From Holothuria scabra (Eukaryota; Echinodermata; Holothuroidea; Aspidochirotida; Holothuriidae), in the NCBI GenBank assembly GCA_037179385.1, contig CM074188.1, forward strand, positions 18,555,318-18,619,317: a stretch of 64,000 nt of DNA, given 5' to 3'. The position numbers and the translations under genes are program-made. Position 1 is the stretch's first letter; every line of letters starts with the position of its first letter. Positions 1 to 11,786 of this stretch are shown here, piece by piece. The notes below the pieces were generated by a model. The model saw only the letters and a list, made by a program, of their open reading frames with translations, was not told where the DNA came from and did no database searches.

Positions 1-1103
1 ACCCGTCCCACAATTTCACATTGATCTCAGCATTACTGATTCACCCTCCCCCCTAACTTTTCCAAAATTTATAAATTGTTCAATAGAAAGAAGCAGAAAA
101 TCAGCAAAAGAAACTTTCACCAATAAATATTCGAAAACGAGTGCAGTGTCGGTCTTGGTTGCAGGAAACCACTTACATGAGAAAAACTTCTTCTGGATGA
201 CGTTTCACATTAATTGATTTTACATTGATAATATTCGGCCGGAGCAAGGTCATATCAATCCTTCTGAAATCAGATAACTACGATTCCCAAATAAAAAAAA
301 CCCGCTAATTTCAAAAAGGTAAGTGCAAACATAAAATCCTATAAATTGAAAGGCTCTATTTTTTTCAAAATAACAAAATCTAAATTAATAAATAATGAAT
401 CTAATTTGTTTTCCTTTTAATTAAAGCAATTTTGTGAAAATTGCATTTTGTTCCAGGAATTCTTTGAAGATATACCCCGAGAAAAATATAAGCAGCCTTT
501 TATATCAAAGGGGAATGACTCATTTGAATGTGAGAGACGTAATGGACTTAATGGCTACCGTAGGATGATGATATTATTTTTTTCTTCCTCGGTCTAAAAA
601 TCCAAATTGTTTAAAATCAACAAAAAGACAATTATTTCTTGACATTTGGAGAGGAAAGGCCTGGTAAGATAACTCAAAGAAATACCCTTAAACAATATTC
701 TTCGACAAAAAAAGAAATTAATTTCAAATATTATTTCGATGGTAGCCTATATTCAGGGATGAAATAAAGAATTTCCCCGAAATAAAGGAACTGATGGTCA
801 AAGTCTTAATTCATGATTGAATATACCTTAAAAATTCGACTTTGCTAGAAAAACTACACTATTTGACTTCTCTGTAGCAGAAATAAAAGTAGAACCGATA
901 TGTTTTCGTTGCATTACTTGGAGAAAATAAACATATATGCAAGCGACGCTTTGAATGAGTTTGCAAAATTTTGTACAGGTTTCGAGATTTTGGCATTTAC
1001 TGGACCTAATGTTACACTTTTCAGTACATGTTAATCAGGTAGACGTAACACGCAAAATATTGGTGAATTTTGTGTCTTTATATCTCTTACCGGCAATTAG
1101 GAA
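1..1103. other. AT-rich intergenic sequence, no feature recognised
   Basis: I see no open frame with family resemblance, no terminal inverted repeat and no tandem structure here. The 85-residue frame starting at 955 runs into the fold-back element and has no recognisable composition. Confidence 0.5.
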
Positions 1104-1139
1104 ACTACGGAAGCATAGAAGGGACATGCAAAAGAAAAA

Positions 1140-1617
1140 AAACCTCTCTCAGCAAAATGACAATTTTCGCAGAATTGACATTTTGACGACTGAAACTAAG
1201 TCTTCAAAATGACAAAAATCCGAAATTTGGCGTTTCAATTAACTTGTCAAAACGTTAAAATTCCGAAAGTTGTCATTTTGCCGAGTTAAAAAATCTCGAC
1301 AAAATGACAAAATTCAGAAAACTGTCACTTTGCTCTGTTAGAACATCTCGTCATAATAGCAAAATTCAGAAAATTGTCATTTTGCCGAATTAGATCATCT
1401 CGTCAAAATGAAAAAATTCAGAAAAATAACATTTTGACGAGTTTGAACATCTCGTCAAAATCGTAAAATTCAGAAAAATTGTCATCTTGCCAAGTTAGAT
1501 CATCTCGTCAAAACGGCAATATTCAGAAAAATGTCACTTGACCGGGTGAGAACTTTTCGTCAAAATGGCAAAATTCAGAAAATTGCCATTTTGTCGAGTT
1601 AGATCATCCTAATTAAA
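1140..1617 (+). repeat. 52-bp tandem array, outer left arm
   Basis: Units follow the pattern CATCTCGTCAAAATGGCAAA, then ATTCGGAAAATTGCCATTTT, then GCCGAGTTAGAA. The unit is itself quasi-palindromic: AAAATGGCAAAATT faces AATTGCCATTTT. Copies are diverged from each other by point changes and small indels. Confidence 0.75.
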
Positions 1618-1860
1618 CGGCGAAATTCAATGGAAGCGTTAAGGTGCCATCAAGTTAAGAACTTAGTCACAGCATTATCTTCACATTTTGTAACAAAAAG
1701 ATGAAATGTTTACTTATTATCTTAACATTTTGCAGAAAATAATGAAATGCAAACTTAAACAATATTTCAACAATTCAAAATTTCACAGAAAATTGATAAA
1801 TTACGCATTTAACGAATGTTATTAATTCCCCTTTTTGCAGAAAATAAATGAATTACTCAT
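1618..1860 (+). repeat. Arm module, copy 1 (GTTAAGGTGCCATCAA)
   Basis: About 240 bp following the 52-bp array. It recurs as copy 2 on the minus strand (~2770-2940), copy 3 on the plus strand (~3970-4200) and copy 4 on the minus strand (~6300-6540). It carries AAAATGATGAAATG-like short repeats. Confidence 0.7.
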
Positions 1861-2052
1861 GTATACCAAATTTTTTGTACCATATTTATGTTCTTTTCCC
1901 AATTTGGTGAGTTTATGGTACAATCAGGAGAGCAGGCGGTTTACGAACAAGGAGATGAAATATTTAAACAGTGAAATTATTACGTAATAAAATTATGCTA
2001 AAAAGTACTCAAAATTTTGGACAGTTTATTTTTCTATGCAATATGTACATTC

Positions 2053-2157
2053 GGTCTCAGTCTCGGTATTGGACTTTGTCGGTCTCGGTCTCGAATTCTG
2101 CCCTGGTCTCGGTCTCGACACCTTCTGGTCTCGGTCTTGGATATGCTGGTCTCTACT
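2053..2157 (+). repeat. GGTCTC hexamer-rich tract
   Basis: Irregular repeats of GGTCTCGGTCTC in the left inner arm. The mirror tract (GAGACCGAGACC) is at about 4795-4895. It is low-complexity sequence inside the palindrome. Confidence 0.75.
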
Positions 2158-2944
2158 AAAACACTGGTTCAGACACCCTGCTTCCAAAAGGATAATTAAA
2201 TCCCAGTTGTTGTTTTTCAAGTTTCTTAAACCAATTTGTATAGCATTCAAGTAGAAACTATTACAAACTTTAGACTTGTAGCTGTTGTGTTCAATTTTAA
2301 GGGCGTTTAGATTTTGCTGATATTAACGTCCCAATAAAAACAAAAAACAAGTAATTATAGGGGTCCTTTTGAGAAGTTAGCAGAGAATAGAAAGAAAGTG
2401 ATTTAAGTGTAGAGTCTGATATGTTGCCACACCCTGTACACATATGAAACTAGTAGCATAGCAAGAGGGGAAGAGGCAAAGTGCCCCGGAAAAAAGTCAA
2501 AGGTAATCGTTAAGACAGTAAAATGAAAGAGATTTTCCCAACCCCAAATTCGAATTTGAGGGGTTGTCTAGAGTCTGGAAGTTTTACCCCCGCCTCCTGC
2601 CTCAAGAGGTCAGATTGCCCCAAACACACAGATATACAGAAATGTTTCGTTATGAAAACATGTGTATTTAGTTTTAATGACGTCACGTTTTATTCTACCT
2701 CTTTAAAACGTGGAGATCTAAAGCAGATCCATAATTCGTCATTTTTCTGCAAATTGACAATATGCTAAATTTATCACTTGCAAAAAGTGAGAAATTCATC
2801 AATTTTGTGCAAAAATGTTGAACTGTTGAATATTGTACGTTTGCATTTTATCATTTTTTCGCAAAATGTTAAGATATAATGCGATGACTTAGTTCGTAAT
2901 TTGATGGCACCTAAACGTTTCCATAGAATTTCGACCTGAAGGTT

Positions 2945-3500
2945 CTAACTAGGCAATATGGCAATTTTCCAAACTTGGCCGTTTTGACAAAATGTTTTAT
3001 CTTGGTAAAATGACATATTTTTCAAATTTGGCCATTTTGACGATGTGCTCTAACTCTGCAAAATGACAAAATTCCAAATTTTGCCATGTTGACGAGATGT
3101 TCTAACCCAGCAAAATGGCAATTTTCCAAATTTTGCCATTTTGACAACATGCTGTTATACCATGGAAGTACTTCCATGGTTATACTGGGCAAAATGACAA
3201 TTTTCTGAGTATTGCCATTCTGACGAGATGTTCTATTTCGGCAAAATGACAATTTTCGGAATTTCGCCATTTTGACACCATGTTCGTACTCGGCAAAAAA
3301 AACAATTTTTTGAATTTCGTCATTTTTGACGAGGTGTTGTTTGGTCGGCAAAATTTCAATTTTCCGAATTTTGCCATTTTGACGTGATGTTTTATCTTGT
3401 CAAAATGACAGTTTTCAGAATTTTGCCACTTTAAGGAGTCCATTAAATCGTCAAAATGTCAATTTACGAAAATTGTCACTTTGCCGAGAGAGTTCTTTTT
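2945..3500 (-). repeat. 52-bp tandem array, inner left arm
   Basis: About ten units of the 52-bp repeat in the opposite orientation to the outer left array. Typical unit landmarks are GGCAAAATGACAATTTT and CATTTTGACGAGATGTTCTA. Confidence 0.75.
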
Positions 3501-3529
3501 TCTTTTGAATGGCCCTTCTACGCTTCCGT

Positions 3530-4985
3530 ATAGAAGGGCCATTCAAAAGAAAAAAGAACCGTCTCGGCAAAGTGACAATTTTCGTAAAATTGACATTTTG
3601 ACGACTTAATGGACTCCTTAAAATGGCAAAATTTGGAAAATTGTCATCTTGACAAGATAAAACATCTTGTCAAAATGGCAAAATTCGGAAAATTGAAATT
3701 TTGCCGACCAAACAACATCTCGTCAAAATGACAAAGTTCCGAAAATTGTTATTTTGCCGAGTAAGAACATGTTGTCAAAATGGCAAAATTCCGAAAACTG
3801 TCCTTTTGCCGAAATAGAACATCTCGACAGAATTGCAAAATTCGGAAAATTGCCACTTTGCCGAGTTAGAACATCTTGTCGAAATGGCAAAATTCGGAAA
3901 ATATGACATTTTGCCTAGAAAAAACAACTTGTCAAAACGGCAAAATTGCCATTTCGCCTAGTTATAACCTTCAGGGCGAAATTCTATGGAAACGTTAAGG
4001 TGCCATAAAATTACGAACTTAGTCATCGCATTATTTTAACATTTTGCAACAAAATGATGAAATGAGTCTTATTATCTTAACATTTTGCAGAAAAGTGATA
4101 AAATGCAAGTGTACAATATTTCAACAATTCAACATTTTTGCACTGAATTACTCACTTATTGCAAGTGATAAATTTAGCATATTGTTAATTTGCAGAAAAA
4201 TGACGGATTACGGATCTGCTTTAGATTCCTATTTCCACAATTTACAGAGGTAGAATAATATGCGCCGTCATTAAAACTAATACACATGTTTTCATAACGA
4301 AAAATTTCTGTATATCTGTGTGTTTGGGTCAATCTGACCTCTTGAGGTAGAAGGCGGGGGTAAAACTTCCAGACTTCAGAGAGCCCCTCAAATTCGAATT
4401 TGGGGTTGGGGCAATCTCTGTCTTTCATTTTACTGTCTACGATTTTACCTTTGACTTTTTTCCGGGGCACTGTGCCCCTTCCCCTCTTGCTTTGCTACTA
4501 GTTTGATATGTGTACAAGGTGTGGCAACCTGCGTAGCGCCTCTGTGGCTGCATCCCCTTTAGGAGGTCGCCCCTCAGATTTTTTCGTAACGATGAGCTGG
4601 ACGAAAAAATGCATCCGCCCCGCGGGCTAGCAAAGTCTAAACGCCCTTAAAATTGAACGCACAGCTACAAATCTAAAGATTGTCATAGTTTTTACTTGAA
4701 TGCTATACAAATCCGGGCTTGGTTTAAGACAAAAACAACAACTGGGATTTAATTATCCTTTTAGAAGCAGATTTTCTGAACCAGTGTTTTAGTCGAGACC
4801 AGCATATCCAAGACCGAGACCAGAAGGTGTCGAGACCAGGGCAGAATTCGAGACAGACCGAGACCGAGACCGACAAAGTTCAAGACCGAGACGAGACCGA
4901 ATGTACATATTACATAGAAAAATAAACTGTCCAATGAATACTTTTAGCATAATTTTATTACCTAATGCTCCAAAAATGACATGTA
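3530..4985 (-). repeat. Inner palindrome, right arm
   Basis: Reverse complement of 1971-3528. It contains a 52-bp array (~3555-3965), the arm module (~3970-4200) and a GAGACC tract. It also carries a ~100-bp GC-richer segment (4529-4630, containing GCGCCTCTGTGGCTGCA and TTTTTTCGTAACGATGAGCT) that replaces unrelated sequence in the left arm, so the arms are not fully symmetrical. Confidence 0.8.
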
Positions 4986-5015
4986 GCACCAAAAGTGCTT
5001 CGTCATTGATTTGCA

Positions 5016-6200
5016 CATATTTTATTTTATCCTATGCATGTCCGTATGGGATGGGGGCCGGGGGCTACAGTCCCCAAAATTTGCCAAAACCTTGCTTAAT
5101 CGGGCAGACTTTGGTTCCTCAGTAGGAAAGAGATTATACCGTGGTTGGGGATTTGGAATAGGATAAAAAGTCACCCCTGAGAAAAGAGTGCCATACGGCC
5201 ATCACCATACGCCAAATATAGAATTAATGACTTAACTTAATCCAAGTATTTTTCTCATGTGGCTCACATGGCCGTACCCGACTCTTTCTCCTCGGGAATG
5301 GTGTTTTTTCCCGACTCCAGATGCCCAACCAGAGCATAATCTCTGCCTGACTGAGGCACCGAAGTCTGCCCGATTCAGCAAGGTAATGGTCATTTGCGGG
5401 TGGCAGCCCCCTAACCTGCCCCGTCCCGTACGGCCCAGGTGGCCCTACTCATCAGATTGGAGTCAGTCAGCGCCACATGTGTTTAGTGTTGTGAATTTGA
5501 TTGATGCATGAAGTGAGTTTTTCCAACCCACAGAAATATAAGTCGCAGAACTCTATATAGTTATTGTCAAGTTTTCCCTTGGGCCAAACATGAACATGGA
5601 CTACTTGCACTCTCACAGAATGCATTCATTGCAGTTGAAGAAAATGAGTGTTGAAAGTGTTGAAAGTTCTATAAGCTCGTCTAAAAATTACTCTAAGGGC
5701 AAATCGAAGTAAAATGTTATTGTTAACAAATCTAGTGAAACTACCACCAAGAGCAGATCCGGCTAACATTTAAAAGAAGTGGAGCTGAAACTGGAAAGAG
5801 AAAGTAGTTGATGGGCAGGTAAATGTGATTCTCTTAAGGAGAGATGTAGGCCTACTGTAATTCTGCCTAAACGGTTACCTCAGCAGTGTGCGTTACCTTC
5901 ATGTTCAATTGGCGTAGTTGGAAGTGTGCAGAAATTTTTGAAAAAAAGCAACCCATCAGACAGACGGAATTTCCAGATGTTTTTGCGATAACTTCATTTG
6001 ATGAGCATGAAAATTACTGCCTTTTCTCGTCAAAAGAAGAATCAAATCTTAAAAAATTTTCTCAGTCACACTCTGACTACAGAGGAAAAAATGCTTTTTG
6101 GCACACGAGGACACAAGATTTTCCAGGGGGCAGGTGCCCTTCGCACCCACCCCCTGCATCCGCCACTGATAGGGGTCAGATAACACGGTTAACATATTTC
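5016..6200. other. About 1.2 kb present only in the right half of the palindrome
   Basis: This stretch has no mirror on the left, where the corresponding point is ~1960-1971. It is not 52-bp repeat and has mixed composition. I found no convincing gene: the 84- and 109-residue frames at 5257 and 5886 have no recognisable domain. It is either an insertion here or a deletion on the left. Confidence 0.5.
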
Positions 6201-6212
6201 TTCTTTTGTTCG

Positions 6213-7112
6213 TAAAGCGCCTGCACTCGTGATTGTACCATAAACTCACCAAATTGGGAAAAGAGCAACTATGATACAAAAAATTTGGTATACATGAGTA
6301 ATTCATCAATTTTCTGCAAAACGAGGAATTAATAACATTCGTTAAATGCGTAATTTATCAATTTTCTGTGAAATTTTGAATTGTTGAAATATTGTAAGTT
6401 TGCATTTCACCATTGTCTGCAAAATGTTAAGATAATAAGTAAACATTTCATCATTTTGTTACAAAATGTAAAGATAATGCGGTGACCAAGTTCTTAATTT
6501 GATGGCACCTTAACGCTTCCATAGAATTTCGCCGTTTAAATAAGCATGATCTAACTCGGCAAGATGACAATTTCTGAATTTTGCCATTTTTACGAAAAGT
6601 TCTTACCCGGCAAGCTGACATTTTTCTGAATATTGCCGTTTTGACGAGATGATCTAACTCAGCAAGATGACAATTTTTCGAATTTTGCCATTTTGACGAG
6701 AAATTCTAATTCGCCAATATGACATTTTTCTGAATTTTACGATTTTGACGAGATGTGTAAACTCGTCAAAATGTCATTTTTCTGAATTTTGCCATTTTGA
6801 CGAGATGATCTAATTCGGCAAAGTGACAATTTTCCGAATTTTGCTACTTTGACGAGATGCTCTAACTCAGCAAAGTGACAATTTTCTGAATATTGTCATT
6901 TTGTCGAGATTTTTTAACTCGGCAAAATGACAACTTTCTGAATTTTAACGTTTTGACAAGTTGATTAAAACGCCAAATTTTGGATTTTTGTCATTTTGAA
7001 GACTTAATTTTAGTCCTCAAAATGTCAATTCTACGAAAATTGTCATTTTGCTGAGAGACTTTTTTCTTTTGAATGGCCCTTCTACGCTTCCGTACTTCTA
7101 CGCTTCCGTAGT
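6213..7112 (-). repeat. Outer right arm of fold-back element
   Basis: Reverse complement of ~1104-1960. It reads module copy 4 (~6300-6540), then a 52-bp array (~6540-7060), then the end motif. The final CTTCTACGCTTCCGTA is tandemly duplicated at 7079-7110. TTGGTGAGTTTATGGTAC on the left (~1902) mirrors GTACCATAAACTCACCAA on the right (~6236). Confidence 0.75.
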
Positions 7113-7740
7113 AAATAGATGTTACAGGCAAAATCAAATAATCAAAAGTGAAAAACGTGGAATTTATGAAAATCTACGGAGTTGGATACAGACCAGACAA
7201 ATCAATAGGCCTACAACTAATGGTTTACGTTTACAGTATGTTAATAGGTATATGGGGAGTCTTTAACAGCGCCCCTTGTTAATATTCCTTTTAAAAGATG
7301 GTTTGGACGGAAACTTTATTTTGAATTGATGGTGTCATTAATTTTCAAAATTAAAAATAAAACATGCTTACAGCTTTAGTAACAAAATGTATGCATTTAG
7401 AAAGATTATCTTTGCCTTTGCGAATTGATACCGAAAATTTTGTGATGACAGCAGTTGTCATCGTGATAATTTTATCATTTTACTTAAGATTGTCCTTTTA
7501 ATGTCTTTTATAGGTCAGCGCACTCATTTATGTCATTTAATTTGGTGCGTTACAACTTTTAGTAGTACTAGGATCTGTATGTAGTTGAATCATCTTGAAT
7601 CAGAACTGAATTTTCTTCACATCTATTTATTCATATCTCAACTCGTATCGCCTACACACTCGACAACATCCCCGTGCAAGCCTTCGTATCAACGATTGGC
7701 CCTTTATCTCACGATAAGACCTTAGAAGTACCATTTCCAG
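7113..7740. other. AT-rich intergenic sequence, nothing recognised
   Basis: No TIR, tandem array or family-like frame is visible. Confidence 0.4.
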
Positions 7741-9460
7741 CAATGTAGAGGCATTTAAAAAATATCCCTCTTGCGGGACGCGGGACTCCCCCCTCCCGCA
7801 GTGAAAAAAGAAGGATTGGAAGCATGTTTCCGCCCCCACTTCCCGGGTCAGAAAACCCCCTTTTTCATTTTTCCAAATCCCCCCAAAATCACAAATTTCC
7901 GGCGCGCTTTGCAAAATATAATGCCTAAGTGCTCGCTCATAAATCGGTTTCGTAAACTAGTCCGAGTTCTGGAAATGGCAAAATCGGATATTTACCGTAA
8001 ATGTCACAACATCACCAAGAGACACAGGCAGCACTATACTGCTACTTTTGTAAACTTTCTTCCATAGAATTCCAAATTTTCTTCAATGAAAGCTCTTGAT
8101 TTTGAAATATTTTGTCTAAAAAAGACAACAGAGTTTGGAAAACTTTTGAAATGTCATCGGAGAGTTTCAGTTCAGTAAACCCCAAATTCTTTAAATTTCC
8201 TTAAAGGAAACTCAAGTCCGAAGCTTTCTGCAATACAAGCTCCATATCTACATATAATTGTTTGAAGCGGGATAAAATTTCGGCGCGCGCGCCGCAATAA
8301 GCCCCTGATGCAGTGGTGTTCACACTTGAAAGAAATAATCGGAAAAATACTAAGCTACTACTTACAAGCCCGAGACGTGCCATTTCTGGCTGTCTGAGGG
8401 GTCGCGACTTTTCAAAATTTTCTGTACGCCAGGCTCCGCGCCAACTGAAGATAGTCTTTCGAGCAAGACTTCATATTCCAGGCAGGGAACCACTGGCCCA
8501 TTGTACTCAAATGCTCTCATACACACATATCTTCAGATATCTTTCAACCCTCCCAGTTGAGTAGTCTGTGTAGATGGATTCTTTAGTTAAGTTGAAGTTT
8601 CAAAATGTTCAAAGTTGCAGAGCAGTGACGTAGCTACAGGAGACAGTGGGCGATTTCCGCCTGGCTCGGAAAGTGAAAAATTCGGAAATTTGCCATTTTA
8701 GACACCAAATACAGTGCGGTTTCCCAACTTTTCCTTCATAAAATTTCGAATTCGTCCTTAAAAAAGCTCCATATTTGTAATTATGAGTTTAAAAAAAGTA
8801 AAAACTTTCCGCGCGCTTCGCGCGCCTTAAATTGCACCCTTCATGCAGTGTGGTCGCTAATAAAACAGTCAGTAGTAAACTTTTCCGAGCCACTACAGTG
8901 CCATTTCCCTAAAAAAATTCAATACAGGCTTCTAATTTTTAAATATTTTGTCTAAAAGAGGCAACAAAGTTTCTTGACCTTTTTGAATGTCTCCAAGAAG
9001 CCTCAATCCACACTCCTTAAATAACATTATGTAACAACAAGGATCTTCAGTCGACATGCTATCTCAGATATGTTAATAGGCAACCCAGATTCTTCGATAG
9101 TCCCCCAAATATTCAAATTTCTTTACAGAAAACCCTGAGTCTAAACTATTTCTTGCAATACAAGCATCATACGGTATTTACAAATTTGTAAAAGGACCCA
9201 AATTTTCGGCACGCTCCGCGCGCTGCAAATTATATACGCTCTTAATACAGTAGTGATCACCCTTGTCAAAATCAGATCTTTTTTTATTTTAAGAAAATTG
9301 TTCTTGCTCATAAAAGAAAACGAAAAATTTAGCATAAAAATGTATCTTTTTGGTTAATGGGGTAGGCTGAGGTGCATTGTCGAAAATTGTTCCGCCCCTC
9401 CTTCCCCCATCCACTTTCATATTGCTTCCTAGCTACGCCACTGATTTTGCAATTTGGTCA
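7740..9460. repeat. Degenerate repeats with GC-palindrome motif, four copies
   Basis: A GC-rich self-complementary core (GGCGCGC, then a few bases, then GCGCGCC), followed by GCAAATTATA-like sequence and then ATGCAGTGGTG, occurs near 7899, 8281, 8809 and 9208. Spacing is about 380-530 bp. Segments such as CTAGCTACGCCACTG (9429) are the usual debris of decayed interspersed repeats. No intact transposase or reverse transcriptase frame is visible. Confidence 0.5.
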
Positions 9461-9609
9461 TTTTTTCTTCATTGAAGTTAAAATTAATTTAATTGCATAC
9501 GAAGGCTCAAAATAACGAACGCTCACAATTCTACTTCCAAGCCTTGAATCATTCCCGGCCGGCTGTTTTTGTCAGGACTTTCCAAATTTCTGTACTCTCA
9601 ACACCATTT

Positions 9610-10590
9610 GTAAGGTACTACTGTTCAGTGGCGTCGCCAAGGGGGGGGGGGGAGGGGCAGGGGGGAACGTGTCCCCCCGTGTGCCCCTCCAACTGAGATT
9701 TGAGATTTTCAAAAAGAAATATGTCTTTTGTAGTCAGATTGTGATTATGAATTTTTTAGGATTCGATTCCTCTGTTGAAAAGAAAAGGCAGTAAATTTTC
9801 ATGTTTTCCAAATGAAAATATCGCAAAAAACCGTGGAAATGCCATTTCCGGCTGTCTGAGGGTTACGTTTTTTCAAAATTTTCTTCACACTTCCGACTAC
9901 GTCAATTGGAGGTGGTGCACAGCTCAGGTAACCCTTCAAGCAGGATTAAGCTTACATTTTTCCTTCAGAGGATCACATTTAATTGCGCATCAACTGCCTT
10001 TCTTTCTCTTGATAGTCACGGTGCAGCTCACCTTCCTCGAATTGTCAGCCTGATACGCTCTTCAGAGTAGTTTCACTAACGTTTGTGTTGTTACCAAAAT
10101 AAAATCTTACGCGAAATTGCCCTGTAAGTAATTTTTAGGCCAGTGCAAAAACAACCCTTTTAAGAAACAACTTTAAAACCTTACAAACACACTAAAGACC
10201 CAGGAGCTCCCAGGGACTTCGTCCCCTGGACCCCAACTAAAAAACTAACAATGAAGTGCCCATCAACTTTTTTCTCTATAAATGATCTACCCCATTTTCA
10301 AAATGTCAGCCGGATAAGCTCTTGGTAGTTGAATCAGTGGTTTTTTACCGAGAGGCTTACTTGAAAGTTACCCTGGATGTAACTTTTGGACCAGTGTTAA
10401 GTCAATAAAATTACCCCTTAAATAACGTCTTTAACACCCCAAAACACGTTAAAACCCGGGAGCATCCGGGGGCTTCGCCCCCTTGAACCCCCACAGGGGC
10501 TTTGCCCCTGGACCCCACCAGGGGCCCTAAGCGGGCCCCTGGACCCCACCCGTTGAACCTCGCGCTTCGCGCTCGGTGGCGCCTCCCCCA
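9610..10590. repeat. Decayed interspersed repeat with G/C runs
   Basis: A poly-G tract (~9641-9672) is followed by two similar blocks (~10195-10240 and ~10450-10560). The blocks share GGGACTTCGTCCCCTGGACC or GGGGGCTTCGCCCCC hairpins and CCCCTGGACCCCA. These short perfect hairpins are not linked to a gene. Confidence 0.45.
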
Positions 10591-10593
10591 TGA

Positions 10594-11136
10594 GTCATGA
10601 TCATTTCGCGTGGATTCTAACAATGCCCCCCCATAAAATCGTTGTGCCGCCTCAGTGCCACCCTCTCCCCCCCCCCCCCTCCAGAATGAAGTGTCTGGTG
10701 AAGCCACTGCTACTGTTTACAGACAACAGTCTGGCGAATATAACCACCTTACCCAAAAGCAAGTCATGATCATTTCGCGTGGAGTCTAACAATGCCCCCC
10801 ATAAAATCGTTGTGCCGCCTCAGTGCCCTCCTCCCCCGCCGACCCCCCCAGAATGAAGTGTCTGGTGACGCCACTGCTACTGTTTACAGACAATAATCTG
10901 GCGAATTAACCACCTTACCCAAAAGCAAGTCATGATCATTTCGCGTGGAGTCTAACAATGCCACCCCCCCGCCAATAAAATCGTTGTGCCGCCTCAGTTC
11001 CCACCCGCCGCCTTCTGCCCCCGCCCTCTTCCCCTTCCCCCTCCCCCACCAGAATGAAGTGTCTGGTGACGCCACTGCTACTTTTTACAGACAACAATCT
11101 GGCGAATTAACCACCTTACCCAAAAGCAAGTCATGA
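10594..11136 (+). repeat. 166-201-bp tandem repeat, about 3 copies
   Basis: GTCATGATCATTTCGCGTGG recurs at 10594, 10763 and 10929; a final GTCATGATCA is at 11130. Spacing is 169, 166 and 201 bp. Each unit holds AAAATCGTTGTGCCGCCTCA, a C-rich tract of variable length that accounts for the length differences, then AGAATGAAGTGTCTGGTGA and CTGTTTACAGACAA. Confidence 0.85.
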
Positions 11137-11571
11137 TCACAGGCGTTAGCAGCGTAACCCTATTATTGAGAGCATTTTGCGTAAGGTCCTCCAAGATGAT
11201 TATTGTTTGAACAGGGTTACTCTGATTTAGCCTTTTTTTTCCGAGTTGGTCACCGCAACCAAGCGCCTCCTTCGCGCCTTCAGTTCAAGAAATTGAAAAA
11301 AGCCCAGTTTACTGTCAACGTTAAAGGTCATTTGCTGTATTTTACATGTTGTACATCAGATATACCAGCTTTCGCGCAAAGGCGTAGATAAAATGAATAG
11401 CCTAAGTTAAGCCTAACGTTAAGCCTTCTTACGCACGTTTTATTGCGTGCCCGTTATAGGTAAAGGAACCAGTTGCACTAAATTGTTTTTGTAGATTAAT
11501 ATCACTATCACTTATCAGTAGCCAAGCAGGAAGTAATATATATACAGTACAACAGTAGCCTAACCTTTTTA
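11137..11571. other. Intergenic, nothing recognised
   Basis: Short unique-looking sequence between a tandem array and the next transposon. A 62-residue frame at 11203 has no recognisable features. Confidence 0.4.
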
Positions 11572-11786
11572 AAGATACGGGTGCTAATTTAGAATCCGTG
11601 CCCGGAAGTAGACATAATTTTACTCACTTCACAACTTCCAAAAGAGGGCGCTGAAACTTTATTGTTTTTTTATAAGTAAAAACCCTTTTCTTTTTTTCCT
11701 CACTCGAGGAACAGCGCTATAAGTGTGTGCTGTGGAAAGAAGTGAATGGGTAGTGCTGTGGAAGAAAGAAAAGCATTGTTAGTACC

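Larger units (their letters stand above)
1971..3528 (+). repeat. Inner palindrome, left arm
   Basis: This arm reads as the reverse complement of ~3530-4985. Matching landmarks are the GGTCTC tract (2053-2157 against ~4795-4895), the segment with AGGGGAAGAGG (2465) against CCCCTTCCCCTCTTGC (~4475), and the central GAATGGCCCTTCTA against TAGAAGGGCCATTC. The two arms differ in length by about 0.1 kb, in part because of different 52-bp copy number. Frames running across this arm are mirror translations of frames in the other arm, not genes. Confidence 0.8.
1104..7112. mobile_element. Composite fold-back (palindromic) element, about 6 kb
   Basis: Both halves of this interval are reverse complements of each other around about 3529. 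From the outside in, an outer arm (1104 to ~1960) pairs with ~6213-7112, and an inner arm (~1971-3528) pairs with ~3530-4985. The ends are ACTACGGAAG on the left and CTTCCGTAGT on the right, and the same GAAGGGCCATTC sequence recurs at both outer ends and on both sides of the centre. Each arm consists of an end motif, an array of 52-bp units, then a ~240-bp module with the motif GTTAAGGTGCCATCAA. This resembles fold-back transposons, whose long inverted arms contain tandem subrepeats. No transposase frame was found, and no clean target-site duplication is visible outside the ends. It may be two fold-back elements (1104-~3528 and ~3530-7112) lying head to head. Confidence 0.75.

Noticed and set aside
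3555..3965. Regular spaced repeats as a CRISPR array.
   Set aside because: Units are contiguous and vary throughout; there are no unique spacers, no cas genes and the genome is eukaryotic.
2026..4470. Several 60-110-residue frames in the palindrome arms, including two with similar residues (2523-2768 plus strand and 4174-4470 minus strand).
   Set aside because: They are mirror translations of the two arms of one inverted repeat or low-complexity translations of the 52-bp unit; no domain and no splice support.
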